Assembly: GCA_023375785.1 (NCBI GenBank)
Contig: SZWC01000029.1
Location: forward strand, 375,560-439,559
From: Penium margaritaceum
Taxonomy: Eukaryota > Streptophyta > Zygnematophyceae > Desmidiales > Peniaceae
DNA: 64,000 nt
Direction of reading: 5' to 3'
A model generated the notes under the pieces. That model made no database searches. It worked only from the letters and a program-made list of their open reading frames with translations, and was not told where the DNA came from. The position numbers and the translations under genes were made by a program. Positions 45,048 through 55,986 of this stretch are shown here, in pieces (within the stretch, counting starts at the first letter, position 1; each line of letters begins with the position of its first letter).

Positions 45048-46811
45048 ATGGCCCTATTCTCTGAAGAAGAGTTCCGCTGGCTTCATGACTTCTACGTCGG
45101 CCGTATTTCCGGTCCTCCTCCAACACCGCCCTCTCCTCCACCGCCAGATGTCCTATCCATGCTCTTTTCCACCATCACCTATGCAGCTCCCCCACCACCA
45201 TCCATCGCCTCTCAGCCACTACCTCGCTACGTGCATCCTGTCCCTCACTCCGATCTTCCAATACCTCCAACTCCTTCACTGGCCTCCTCCAGCAGCACCT
45301 CCACTGATAACGTCATGAGTGACGTCAGCCTCTCTGAACCACTACTTGCCGATTCGGACTCACCAACTCACGCTCCACCATCTGACCCGCCTGTTTCACC
45401 TCCATGCAGTGCCATCATCCTGCAGGAATCCCTCACTGCTCCCACTCAGCCCATTCCACCATCACCACTACCACCAGAAGAGTTCGAGCCACCTTCCCTT
45501 CCTCGCTCCTCTCCGCTGCCGTTCTGCTCCGTCCCTCCTGGTTTCCCACCATCACCACCACCACCAGCAGAGCTCGAGCCGCCTTCCCTCCTTCGCTCCT
45601 CTCCACTGCCATTCTGCGCCATCCCTCCTGGCTTTCCACCTCAACCATCTGGCACCATGACCAAGGCTGACTCCTTTGCTCTCCTTCCTCATGCTACCGC
45701 ACCACCACCACAACAGCTTGACAAGTGGCCACCGTCGCTCCCATTCCAGAAGATCCCCCCTGGGTTTGCTCTCTCTCCTATAACACCTGGATCGCACACC
45801 CTGCTGTCCCCATCATCATCCGCTCAGCCTACCTCTCCGAACCTCCCAGAGCCCTCACTCTACCGTCACCCCTTTCTCTCCCCCGCTCAACAACCTCATC
45901 TTGCCCCTCACGGGAGCAGCACCACACCTACACTGGAACTCTTCCTCCTTCCTGCCTCTCTCCGCTCTTCTCCTTCCCTCAACTCCTTCTCATTTCTCTC
46001 TCTCATCAAGACTTTGGTCCCTTCCAGTGCTCCTCCTGAACACACCTTTTCCTCGTCCCACTCCGACCCCGGTTTTTTACCTCTACCTTCAGCTGGCCCT
46101 CTCCCAGCTCCCCTTGCACCCCGGGTATCCCCAGATCTGCCGCAGTGGTCCCATGGGTTTACACCTCCTTTTCCCCGCCTACTCTGGACCATGGCGGTTG
46201 CTCTGACACTCTCCTCTCAGTTTCTTTCCTGCGACTCCTGTGCGTGCTCAGAAGCCCGCAATTCTCACAACACTTCATCTTCTCACGTGTCTCACCGTGT
46301 GCCCTTACGGGTGGCTGTCAGAGAAATATACAAGGGTCACACGGTTCGTGTGCACTTACTGGGATACCCCCTCAGTGACATTTTGTCCACCTCGTGTGCC
46401 GCAGCTCCCGAACAAGAAAAATACTCGAATACCCAGTTGCAAGAGGATTCACCTCCTTGGTGCCATAATCCCAACGGCTCACCGACCACGGTTCTGCGCG
46501 CAGCTCAACCAGCTGTCATTACCGTTCGCCAATGTACGTGGGAGCCACCGTACGATGACCTGCACCGCACCAAGCACCGACCACCGCACCACGCGGTTCG
46601 GTACCCACTACAAGCCAAACTGACGATCCACCTTGTCTCCACCAAGGAGGAGGGGCCCTCCAACGATCAACGTGCAAGAACCACGATCCGAGTGGCATCG
46701 CCATGCGGCCCCAAAGCCACCAAGCAGCAGCAGCAGAAGCATGGTGTTTCCAACAGCACAGTTCGCATCGCCCAGCATTCCTGGGCTTGCTCACCTCTAG
46801 TCCTAAGATAG
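45048..46811 (+). CDS. Pro/Ser-rich ORF of family 1 element, unknown
   Basis: 588 codons open. The N-terminus MALFSEEEFRWLHDFYV looks structured; the rest is mostly Pro, Ser and Leu. A block of about 37 residues is repeated (LPRSSPLPFCSVPPGFPPSP and LLRSSPLPFCAIPPGFPPQP, with a decayed third copy near 45720). The reading frame runs past the internal region into the 3' LTR, so its last 165 or so codons are LTR-encoded. No Gag or enzyme motif is recognised. Third-position base use is C/T-rich on this strand, so part of the openness may be compositional. Confidence 0.5.
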   Translation: MALFSEEEFRWLHDFYVGRISGPPPTPPSPPPPDVLSMLFSTITYAAPPPPSIASQPLPRYVHPVPHSDLPIPPTPSLASSSSTSTDNVMSDVSLSEPLLADSDSPTHAPPSDPPVSPPCSAIILQESLTAPTQPIPPSPLPPEEFEPPSLPRSSPLPFCSVPPGFPPSPPPPAELEPPSLLRSSPLPFCAIPPGFPPQPSGTMTKADSFALLPHATAPPPQQLDKWPPSLPFQKIPPGFALSPITPGSHTLLSPSSSAQPTSPNLPEPSLYRHPFLSPAQQPHLAPHGSSTTPTLELFLLPASLRSSPSLNSFSFLSLIKTLVPSSAPPEHTFSSSHSDPGFLPLPSAGPLPAPLAPRVSPDLPQWSHGFTPPFPRLLWTMAVALTLSSQFLSCDSCACSEARNSHNTSSSHVSHRVPLRVAVREIYKGHTVRVHLLGYPLSDILSTSCAAAPEQEKYSNTQLQEDSPPWCHNPNGSPTTVLRAAQPAVITVRQCTWEPPYDDLHRTKHRPPHHAVRYPLQAKLTIHLVSTKEEGPSNDQRARTTIRVASPCGPKATKQQQQKHGVSNSTVRIAQHSWACSPLVLR

Positions 46812-46983
46812 GCCTAGCTAGTACTTAGGAACAACCTTGTATTCTTGTTTCCTCCCTCAATCATATCAATCATCATTTCTTCCATTGCTTCCGCTGTCGC
46901 TTCCGTTCCACTTTTCCTCGCTTGGTGACTGCCTCTTTCCCATCGCTTCCGCTCGGTGTCCAACTTCTCTCACTTTCCTAACA
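46316..46983 (+). repeat. family 1 3' LTR
   Basis: Starts TGTCAGAGAAATATACAAGG and ends CACTTTCCTAACA, followed by the target duplication ATGTG. About 4 percent different from the 5' LTR. Confidence 0.95.
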
Positions 46984-47945
46984 ATGTGCCACTGACCATG
47001 ACCACAAAGTTTACCAGGTACCTTGAAGGGCTATGAATCATAACACGTTTCAGCCACGGTCAGAGTGTCCAATCACAGTGCAGATAGACTGGGCATGACC
47101 TTACAGGTATAAACAAGGTAAAGTACTGGAGGCTCGGTGTCGCTATTGTGCGCAATGCCTTGACAAAGGTGGCATGTGCCACTGACCATGACCACGAGTT
47201 TATCCAAGTGATTTTTACTTCTATTGATCATAACACGAGTCAGCCACGGTCAGAGTGTCCAATCACAGTGCAGACGTACTAGGTATGATCTTGCAGGTGC
47301 AAACAAGGTTTAAATACTGGCGGATTGGTATGGCTATTGTGCGCAATGCCTTGACAAAGTTGGCATGTGCCACTGACCATGACCTCAAAGTTTACCAACT
47401 GACTTTAACTTCTACAAATCGTAACACGAGTCAGCCACCGTCAGAGTGTCCAATCACAGTGCACATGTAATATGCATGACCTTGCAGGTATAAACAAGTT
47501 AAAAAACCGGTGGCTTGGCACGGCTATTGTGCGCTATGCCTTGACATAGTTGGCATGTGCCACTGACAATGACCACAAAGTTTACCAAATACCTTAAACG
47601 GCTATGAATCATAACACGAGTCAGCCACGGTCAGAGTGTCCAATCAGACTGCAACTATACTAGGCATGATCTTACAGGTATAAACAAGGTAAAACACTGG
47701 TGGCTCAGTGTGGCTGTTGTGCGCAATGCCTTGACAAAGATGGCATGTGTCTCTGACCATGACCACAGATGTATCCAAGTGACTTTGACTTCTATTAATC
47801 ATAACACGAGTCAGCCATGGTCAGAGTGTCCAATCACAGTGCAGATGTACTAGGCATGATCTTGCAAGTGCAAACAAGGTAGAATACTTGTGGCTCGGTG
47901 TGGCTATTGTGCGCAATGCCTTGACAAATTTGGCATGTGCCACTG
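46984..47945. repeat. 190-bp satellite, block 4
   Basis: About five monomers (B, C, A, B, C) ending in CACTG beside the family 2 element. Confidence 0.95.
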
Positions 47946-48477
47946 TGTCAGAAGAATGTAGACGCAAGAATAGCATCAGCAGAAGCAGGCAGAAGCATTA
48001 GAACATGCAAATGTACGTTAGCAGAGTGACGTAGGCGAGAGCGGTCCGAGGAGTTAGTCGCAGATGTTGATAGAGGCCGAGACGCGGGGTAGCCGAGGTG
48101 GGTAAGTTGATGTGAGAGAGTACTGGCGAGATGAGTGATGGTTGACGGAGTAAAAGAGCTGAGCAAAGGAGCAAGTGTGACGCAGCGAAAGGGCTGAAAG
48201 GGGCTGGCGAGGACGGGAAATGCAAAGGGGGAGCAGAGGGAAGACACGGCAGCAAAGCCGTGGAACCAAAGGGGGAACAGGATGAGGACTAGCCGGACGT
48301 GCTTGCGGTGATTCCACTTGTTAGGGGACGTCTCGGTAGCAGGGCTGTTGGTCGGTTAAGGACCGTTAACGGCTAGTGAACGATGACTGAGGTGGTTCTG
48401 ACCGGAGTTGAACCATTATTGAGCACGTGAGTATCCCGGGGATGGGATGTACCTTGTCGGAGTCATATTTTTTGACA
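47946..48477 (-). repeat. family 2 3' LTR
   Basis: Plus-strand ends are TGTCAGAAGAATGTAGACGC and CATATTTTTTGACA. It adjoins the polypurine tract (plus-strand GCCCCCTTGAG), which shows minus-strand orientation. Confidence 0.85.
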
Positions 48478-48490
48478 GCCCCCTTGAGTC
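48478..48490 (-). promoter_or_regulatory. family 2 polypurine tract
   Basis: The minus strand reads ACTCAAGGGGGC directly before the LTR start TGTCAAAA. It is the plus-strand priming site of the element. Confidence 0.75.
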
Positions 48491-48518
48491 CGACAAGGTG
48501 GAGAGTCATGATTGCCTT

Positions 48519-48914
48519 TTAGAGGGCAATGAGGTCTTGTTGACGTTGTCTCGTTGGGGGTGTTTCTACTCGATGGAGGGATCTGATGATCTCGTGGCAG
48601 AGGTTTGGATTCCACGCTGATGCAACCTGAGTGTGCCGCATCGCTGCAACCGGGGATACTTCATTGATGATTCTATGGTAGACAGGATGGGTGGTGTGGC
48701 GAAGGCATTTCTTGATGTCTCGGAGGGTTGTTGTGTAGGCCCTTGGAGGAATGTCAGGGTTGTCGTAGACTCCTTCCAAGAAGAGGGAGAGTTGAAACTC
48801 ATGAAGAAATGACTGTTTTGTGTGGATACGTATGCCACCATACCAGTCGTGGGTGTTTTCTCCGAACTGATCGAGCTTTGGGATGTGTGTCCGATCGAGG
48901 GCACAAACGGCCAT
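48519..48914 (-). CDS. possible Gag-like ORF of family 2, unknown
   Basis: 131 codons. Motifs include IPKLDQFGENTHDWYGGIRI and HEFQLSLFLEGVYDN, then LRHTTHPVYHRIINEV. The W-x(3-5)-I/R pattern after a G-E-N segment recalls the start of copia Gag (UBN2 type), but the match is weak. A short ORF next to the polypurine tract in the relative at 56660-56900 (FQAQLELFNTELRLG, LHFLLAKHDHNNLHLMWNGL) is similar in pattern, so this is a family feature. Confidence 0.45.
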   Translation of the reverse strand: MAVCALDRTHIPKLDQFGENTHDWYGGIRIHTKQSFLHEFQLSLFLEGVYDNPDIPPRAYTTTLRDIKKCLRHTTHPVYHRIINEVSPVAAMRHTQVASAWNPNLCHEIIRSLHRVETPPTRQRQQDLIAL

Positions 48915-49034
48915 GTTGGCGTGGCAAGTTGTGAGTAGAGGGAAGGAGATAGCGTTTTGGGCTGCTGTGTGACTTTGGCACGGCTCGAGTTTTGGCGTGA
49001 GTGTGTAGCAGTTTGTTGCTGAGCGAGGAATGTA

Positions 49035-49610
49035 TCTGGGCGATCCTTATGCCGAGCTGAAAGTGATGCGGATGGTGAGGAACGGTTGATGATGGAGTGG
49101 GTGCAGGGGCGAAACCACGTGCGCTGCAGAATTAGGGGAGTAAGATGCGGCAAGGGGAAGGCAGATGCTAACGCGCCGCGATAAAGTTGCTACAAGCGTG
49201 GGTGCAGGCTGCTGCGGAAGTGGGCAGCTAGCTCGTACAGGTCCTTGTGCCGATCACAAATGCTTGATGATGATTGCTGAAGCGGAAGCCGATGATGATG
49301 GAGTGGGCGCAGGGACGAGCTGCGTGCACAGAGGACGTGGGCGCAGGTCATCGCGGAAAAAGGCGATACGACCGGGTGGATCCTTGTGCCGAGCTGAAAT
49401 CGATGCGGAAGCGGAGGAAATGATTGATGGATGAGTGGGCGCAGGGGCGGAACCACGTGTGCTGTGAAGTTTTGGCATGGGCGCAGGTCGTCACGACTCG
49501 AGCGATGCGATGGGGCGGATCCTTGTGCCGAGTTGAAAGCGATGCGGAAGCGGAGGAATCAATTGATGGATGAGTGGGTGCAGGGGCGGAACGACGTGCG
49601 CGATGAAGCG
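49035..49610. repeat. tandem repeat of about 140 bp inside family 2
   Basis: Four diverged copies share ATCCTTGTGCCGAGCTGAAA, GATGCGGAAGCGGAGGAA and GAGTGGGYGCAGGGGCGG, beginning near 49041, 49240, 49378 and 49519. They make up most of the centre of the element. Confidence 0.75.
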
Positions 49611-49999
49611 ATGCTGATGCTGATGATTAATTGGAGGGCGGCGTGGACAATGCTGACGGCGGAAGGATGGCAGTGGGGCAGGAACGGGCAACTGATGGAG
49701 TTGAGAAAATCGAAGCGAGGAGGAGGAGGAGCTGAAGGAAGTAGATGAGAATGATGTGAGGAGGCGGCTCTGAAGATGTTGATGACGAAGAGATGGCGGT
49801 GGTGCAGGATCGGGTGGCTGACGAATCTGAGGAGGCATTGGAGCCGGGATGGCTGGGATGGCTAATGGAAGGAGATGAGGATGACGCGAAGGATGAGGGT
49901 GGATGACGATGCGGACAGATAAGGGTATACGCAATCAGATGCAGGAGAGATGAGAGGCGATGCGGCAGAAGGTAGAGCGACACATCACTTCTTCTAATT

Positions 50000-50220
50000 T
50001 CAGGAGAGTGACGGCTTGTTCCCCAGGTAGCTCGGAAATGGGAGCAGGAAGACCTGTGGTGTCCGATATCCTGTTAGCTGGAAGATATTGGTTATGAGAG
50101 AGGGAGTCAGGCAGCGAGCAGCGGCACCAGACCGCTGATGTCAGGAGAGTGACGGCTTGTTCTCTAGTTGGCTCAGAAATAGGAGCAGGAAGACTGGTGG
50201 TGTCCGATGTCCTGACAGTG
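50000..50220. repeat. 140-bp dimer inside family 2
   Basis: AGGAGAGTGACGGCTTGTTC and GGAGCAGGAAGACYKGTGG occur near 50003 and again near 50143, with GGTGTCCGATRTCCTG in each. Confidence 0.75.
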
Positions 50221-50706
50221 GCAGTTTGGTTACTGCTGCTGACGAGGCGAGAGGGAGATGCGAGAAGGCAACTCGAGATGATGGATGCGAACCGACCGAG
50301 GATGGCGGCGAGGAACTGGCAGGTGAGTTTGGCTATGCAAGCTGCAAGAGGAGGAGATGTTTGTGGAATCGGAGGCAATGACGGGAAGTGGATGGCGGAC
50401 GGCGGGAAGCTTCTTGGTAATTGGCGGCGGACGGCGGCTTAGGAGTAGCTTGCGACCGAGGTGGGCGAAATGTCACCGGCAGTTAGCCACGGGCACGGAA
50501 AATGGGTGCAAGGCCTTCTTGGGACGACGAGACGTTTCTTCAGCGCAGAGGGCTTGGTAGGCAGTGCTGCTGATGTTGGCTGCTGCCGAAGCTGTGAGGC
50601 GCGGGACGACGGTAGCGTTGGCAAGAGAATGCGATTGGATGCAATGAAACAAAGGTGACAGCAGAGCGATGACGCAGTTACGGGACTCCAGGTGATGTCA
50701 CCTGAA

Positions 50707-50718
50707 CCTCTGATACCA
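50707..50718 (-). promoter_or_regulatory. family 2 primer binding site
   Basis: Plus-strand CCTCTGATACCA, i.e. TGGTATCAGAGG on the minus strand, adjoins the right-hand LTR. Met-tRNA type, as in family 1. Confidence 0.85.
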
Positions 50719-51393
50719 TGTCAGAAGAATGTAGATGCAAGAATAGCAACAGTACAAGCAGGCAGAAGCATTAGAACATGCAAATGTACATTAGCAGAGT
50801 GACGTAGGCGAGAGCGGTCCGAGGAGTTAGTCGCAGATGTTGATAAAGGCCAAGACGCGGGGTAGCTGAGGTGGGCATGTTGATGTGAGAGAGTACTGGC
50901 GAGATGAGTGTTGTTTAACGGAGTCAAAGAGCTGAGCGAAGGAGCGAGAGTGACGGAGCAAAGGGCTGAAAGGGACTGGTAAAGACAGGAAATGCGAAGG
51001 GGGAGCAGAGTGAAGGCACGGCGGTAAAGCCACGGAACCAAAGGGGGAACATGATGAGCAGAACTGTTCTGGTTAATTGTGGAGGGAATGAACATCCTCC
51101 ATATGTACTACATAACAGATAGGACAGGAAACATAGATGATGGCTTCTTCTGCATTAGCCGGACGTGCTTGCGGTGATTCCGCTTATTAGGGGATGTCTC
51201 GGTAGGAGGGTCGCTGGTCGGTCAAGGACCGTTAACGGCCAGTGAATGATGACCGAGGAGGTTCTGACTGGAGTTGAACCATTATTGAGCACTCGGAGTA
51301 TCCGGGGGGTGGGATGTACNNNNNNNNNNNNNNNNNNNNNGGGGGGGGGGGGGGGGGGGGGGATGTACCTTGTCGGAGTCACATTTTCTGACA
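50719..51393 (-). repeat. family 2 5' LTR
   Basis: Plus-strand ends are TGTCAGAAGAATGTAGATGC and CACATTTTCTGACA. It contains 21 Ns (51320-51340) next to a run of 22 G (51341-51362), probably an unresolved homopolymer. A segment near 51060-51150 (GAGGGAATGAACATCCTCC) is also present in the relative at 56350 but not in the left LTR. Confidence 0.85.
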
Positions 51394-54300
51394 AACTGAC
51401 CATGACGACAAAGTTTACCAAGTGACTTTGACTTCTACAAATCATAACACGAGTCAGCCGCGGTCAGAGTACCCAATCAAAGTGCACATCTATTATGCGT
51501 GACCTTGCAGGTATAATGACGGTAGAATACAGGTGGCTCGGTGTGGCTATTGTGCGTAATTCCTTGACAAAAATGGCATGTACCACTGACCATGACCACA
51601 AATATATCCAAGTGACTTGTACTTCTATTGATCATAACACGAGTCAACCACGGTCAAAGTGTCCAATCACAGGGCAGATGTATAAGGCATGATCTTGTGG
51701 GTACAACCAAGGTAGAATACTGGTGGCTCGGTGTGGCTATTTTGCGCTATGCCTTAACAAAGTTGGCATGTGTCACTGACCATGACCACAAATGTATGCA
51801 AGTGACTTTTACTTCTATTGATCATAACACGAGTCAGCCACGGTCAGAGTGTCCAATCACAATGCAGATGTACTAGGCATGATTGTGCAGGTGCAAACAA
51901 GGTAGAATACTGGTGGCTCCGATTGGCTGTTGTGCGCAATGCCTTGACAAAGTTGGCATGTGTCACTGACCATGACCACAAATGTATGCAAGTGACTTTT
52001 ACTTATATTGATCATAACACGAGTCAGCCACGGTTAGAGTGTTCAATCACACTGTAGGTATCCTAGGCATAAACTTGCAGGTTAAAAAAGGTAGAATACT
52101 AGTGGCTCGGTGTGGCTATTGTGCGCAATATCTTGACAAAGTTGGCATGTGCCGTTGACCATGACCACAAAGTTTGCCAAGTAACTTTAACTTCTACGAA
52201 TCGTAACATGAGTCAGCCACGGTCAGAGTGCCCAATCACAATGCAGATCTAGTATGCATGACCTTACAGGTATAAACACGGTAAAAAACCAGTGGCTTGG
52301 CATGGCTATTGTGCGCAATGCCTAGACAAAGTTGGCATGTGCCACTGCCATGACCACAAAGTTTACCAAGTACCTTAAACGGATATGAATCATAACACGA
52401 GTCAGCCACGGTCAGAGTGTCCAATCACAGTGCAGATATAGTAGGCATGATCTTGCATGTAAAAACAAGGTAAAATACTGGAGGCTCGGTGTGGCTATTG
52501 TGCGCAATGCCTTGACAAAAATGGCATGTGCCACTGACCATGACCACAAAGTTAACCAAGTGACTTTAAGTTCTACGAATCGTAACACAAGTCAGCCACA
52601 GGCAGAGTGTCCATTCACAGTGCAGATATACTGGGCATGACCTTACAGGTATAAACAAGGTAGAATACTGGTGGCTCGGTATGGTTATTGTGCGCAATGC
52701 CTCGACAAATTTGGCATGTACCACTGACCATGACCACAAATGTATCCAAGTGATTTTTAAGTCTATTGATCATAACATGAATCAGCAACGGTCAGAGTGT
52801 CAAGTCACAGTGCTGATGTACTAGGCATGATCTTGCAGGTTCAAACAAGTGAGAATACTGGTGGCTCGGAATGGCTATTGTGTGCAATGCCTTGATAATG
52901 TTGGCATGTGCCACTGACCATGACCACAAAGTTTACCAAGTGATTTTAACTTCTACGAATCGTAACACAAGTCAACCACGGTCAGAGTGCCCAAACACAG
53001 TGCACATCTAATGTGCATGACCTTGCAGGTATAAACAAGGTAAAAAACTGGTGGCTTGGCACGGCTCTTGTGCGCAATGCCTTGACAAAGTTGGCATGTG
53101 CCACTGACCATGACCACAACGTTTACCAAGTAACTTAAACTTCTACAAGTCGTAACACGAGTCAGCCACAGTCAGAGTGCCTAATCACAGTTCAGATGTA
53201 CTAGGCATGACTTTGCAGGTATAAACAAGGTAAAAAACGGATGGCTTGGCACGGCTATTGTGCGCAATGTCTTGAAAAAGTTGGCATTTACCACTGAACA
53301 TGGCTACAAAGTTTACAAAGTACCTTAAACGACTATGAATCATAACACGAGTCAGCCACAGTCAGAGTGTCCAATCAAAGTGCAGATGTACTGGGCATGT
53401 CCTTACAGGTATAAACAAGGTAGAATACTGGTGGCTCGGTGTGGCTATTATGTGCAAGGCCTTGACAAAGCTGGCCTGTGCCACTAACCATGACCACAAA
53501 TGTATCCAAGTGATTTTTACTTCTATTGATCATAACACGAGTCAGCCACAGTCAGAGTGTCCAATCACAATGCAAATATAGTAGGCATAATCTTGGACGT
53601 GCAAACAAGGTAGAATACTGGTGGCTCGGTGTGGCTATTGTGTGCAATGCCTTGACAAAGTTGGCATGTGCCACTGACCATGACCACAAAGTTTACCAAG
53701 TGACTTTAACTTCTACAAATCGTAACACGAGTCAGCCACTGTCAGAGTGCGCAGTCACAGTTCATATGTACTAAACATGACCTTGCAGGTTTAAACAAGG
53801 TGGAAAAACTGGTGGCTTGGCACGGCTATTGTGCGCAATGCCTTGACAAAGTTGGCATGTGCCACTGACCATGACCACAGAGTTTACCAAGAACCTCAAA
53901 TGGCTATGAATCATAACACGAGTCAGCCATGGGCATAGAGTCAAATCACAGTGTAGATATACTGGGCATGACCTTACAGGTATAAACAATGTAGAATACT
54001 GGTGGCTCGGTGTGGCTATTGTGCACAATGCCTTGACAAAGCTGGCATGTGCCACTGACCACGACCACAAATGATTCCAAGTGACTTTTACATCTGTTGA
54101 TCATAACACGAGTCAGCCACGGTCAGAGTGTCCAATCACAGTGCAGATGTACTAGGCATGATCGTGAAGGTTCAAACAAGTATAATACTTGTGGCTCAGA
54201 ATGGCTATTGTGCGCAATGCCTTGACAATGTTGGCATGTGCCACTGACCATAACCACAAAGTTTACCAGGTGATTTTTACTTTTACGAATTGTAACACGA

Positions 54301-55986
54301 GTCAACCACGGTCTGAGTGCCCAATCACAGTGCACATCTAATATGCATGACCTTGTAGGTATAAACAAGGTAAAAAACTGGTTGCTTGGCATGGCTATTG
54401 TACGCAATGCCTTCACAAAGTTGGCATGTGCCACTGACCATGACCACAAAGTTCACCAAGTGACTTTAACTTATACAAATCGTAACACGAGTCCGCCACA
54501 GTCAGAGTGCCCAATCACAGTTCAGATGTACTAGGCATGACCTAGCAGGTATAACAAGGTAAAACAATGGTAGCTTGGCACGGCTATTGTGCGCAATGCC
54601 TTGACAAAGTTGGCATGTGCCACTGACCATGACCGCAAATGTATCAAAGTGACTTTTACTTACATTAATCATAACACGAGTCAGCCACGATCAGAGTGTC
54701 CAATCATAGTGCAGATGTAGTAGGCATGATCTTGCAGGTGCAAACAAGGTAGAATACTGGAGGCTCGGTGTGGCTATTGTGCGCAATGCCTTGACAAAGT
54801 TGGCATGTGCCACTGACCATGAGCACAAAGCTTACCATGTGACTTTAACTTCTACGAATCGTAACACGATTCAACCACGGTCAGAGTGCCCAATCACAGT
54901 GCACATCTAATATGCATGACCTTGTAGGTATAAACAAGGTGAAAAACCGGTGGCGTGGCACGGCTTTTGTGCGCAATGCCTTAACAAAGTTGGCATGTGC
55001 CACTGACCATGACCACAAAGTTTACCAAGTACCTTAAACGGCTATTACTCATAACACGGGTCAGCCACGGTCAGAGTGTCCAATCACAGTTCAGATGTAC
55101 TAGGCATGATCTTACAGGTACAAACAAGGCAGAATGCTGGTGGCTCGGTTTGGCTATTGTGCGCAATGCCTTGACAAAGTTGGCATGTGCTACTGACCAT
55201 GACCACAAATGTATCCAAGTGACTTTTACTACTATTGATCATAACACGAGTCAGCCACGGTCAGAGTGTCCAATCAAAGTGCAGATGTACTAGGCATGAT
55301 CTTGTAGTCACAAACAAGGTACAGTTCCTGTGTCTCGGTGTCGCTATTGTGTGCAAAGACTTGACAAAGTTGGCATGTGCCACTGACCAGGACCACAAAG
55401 CTTACAAAGTGACCTTAACTTCTACGAATCATAACACAAGTCAGCCACGGTCAGAGTGCCCAATCACAGTGCACATCTAATATGCATGACCTTGCAGGCA
55501 TACACAAGGTAAACAACCGGTGGCTTGGCACGGCTATTGTGCGCAATGCCTTGAAAAAGTTGGCACGTGCCACTGACCATGACCACAAAGTTTACCAAGT
55601 GACTTTGACTTCTACGAATCGTAACACGAGTTAGCCACGTTCTGAGTGCCCAATCACAGTGCACATCTCATATGCATGACTTTGCAGGTACAAAGAAGGT
55701 AAAAAACTGGTGGCTTGGCACGGCGATTGTGCGCAATGCCTTCACAAAGTTGGCATGTGCCACTGACCATGACCACACTGTTTACCAAGTACCTGAAACG
55801 GCTATAAACCATAACACGCGTCACCCACAGTCAGAGTGTCCAATCACAGTGCAGATGTGCTAGGCATGATCTTGAAGGTACAAACAAGGTAGAATACTGG
55901 TGGCTTGGTGTGGCTATTGTGCGCAATGCCTTGACAAAGTTGGCATGTGCCACTGACCATGATCACAGAGTTTACCAAGTTACTTT
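51394..55986. repeat. 190-bp satellite, block 5
   Basis: About 24 diverged monomers of classes A, B and C in mixed order, with no homogenised run. Confidence 0.95.

Larger units (their letters stand above)
44164..46983 (+). mobile_element. non-autonomous copia-type element (family 1)
   Basis: Two LTRs of about 668 bp (44164-44832, 46316-46983) flank an internal region of about 1.5 kb. The 5-bp repeat ATGTG lies on both sides (44159-44163, 46984-46988). The primer site TGGTATCAGAGCC follows the 5' LTR directly, as in Ty1/copia elements. No protease, integrase or RT is seen, so it would need proteins from another element; its single ORF is Pro/Ser-rich. The LTRs differ by about 4 percent by eye, so it is older than the gypsy insertion. 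Structurally complete at its ends. Confidence 0.9.
47946..51393 (-). mobile_element. non-autonomous copia-type element (family 2)
   Basis: LTRs at 47946-48477 and 50719-51393 have inverted ends TGTCAGAAG...TGACA. The flanks are CACTG (47941-47945) and AACTG (51394-51398), a 5-bp target duplication with one difference. The primer site (minus-strand TGGTATCAGAGG) adjoins the right LTR and the polypurine tract adjoins the left one, so the element is on the minus strand. The internal region of about 2.2 kb has no enzyme; it holds a possible Gag-like ORF and tandem repeats. Broken or non-autonomous. The two LTRs differ in length, and the right one contains an N gap. Confidence 0.85.

Noticed and set aside
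51341-51362. Run of 22 G as a possible quadruplex or regulatory tract
   Set aside because: It adjoins an N gap in a low-quality spot of an LTR and is probably a sequencing artefact. The other LTR has only a short G-run here.
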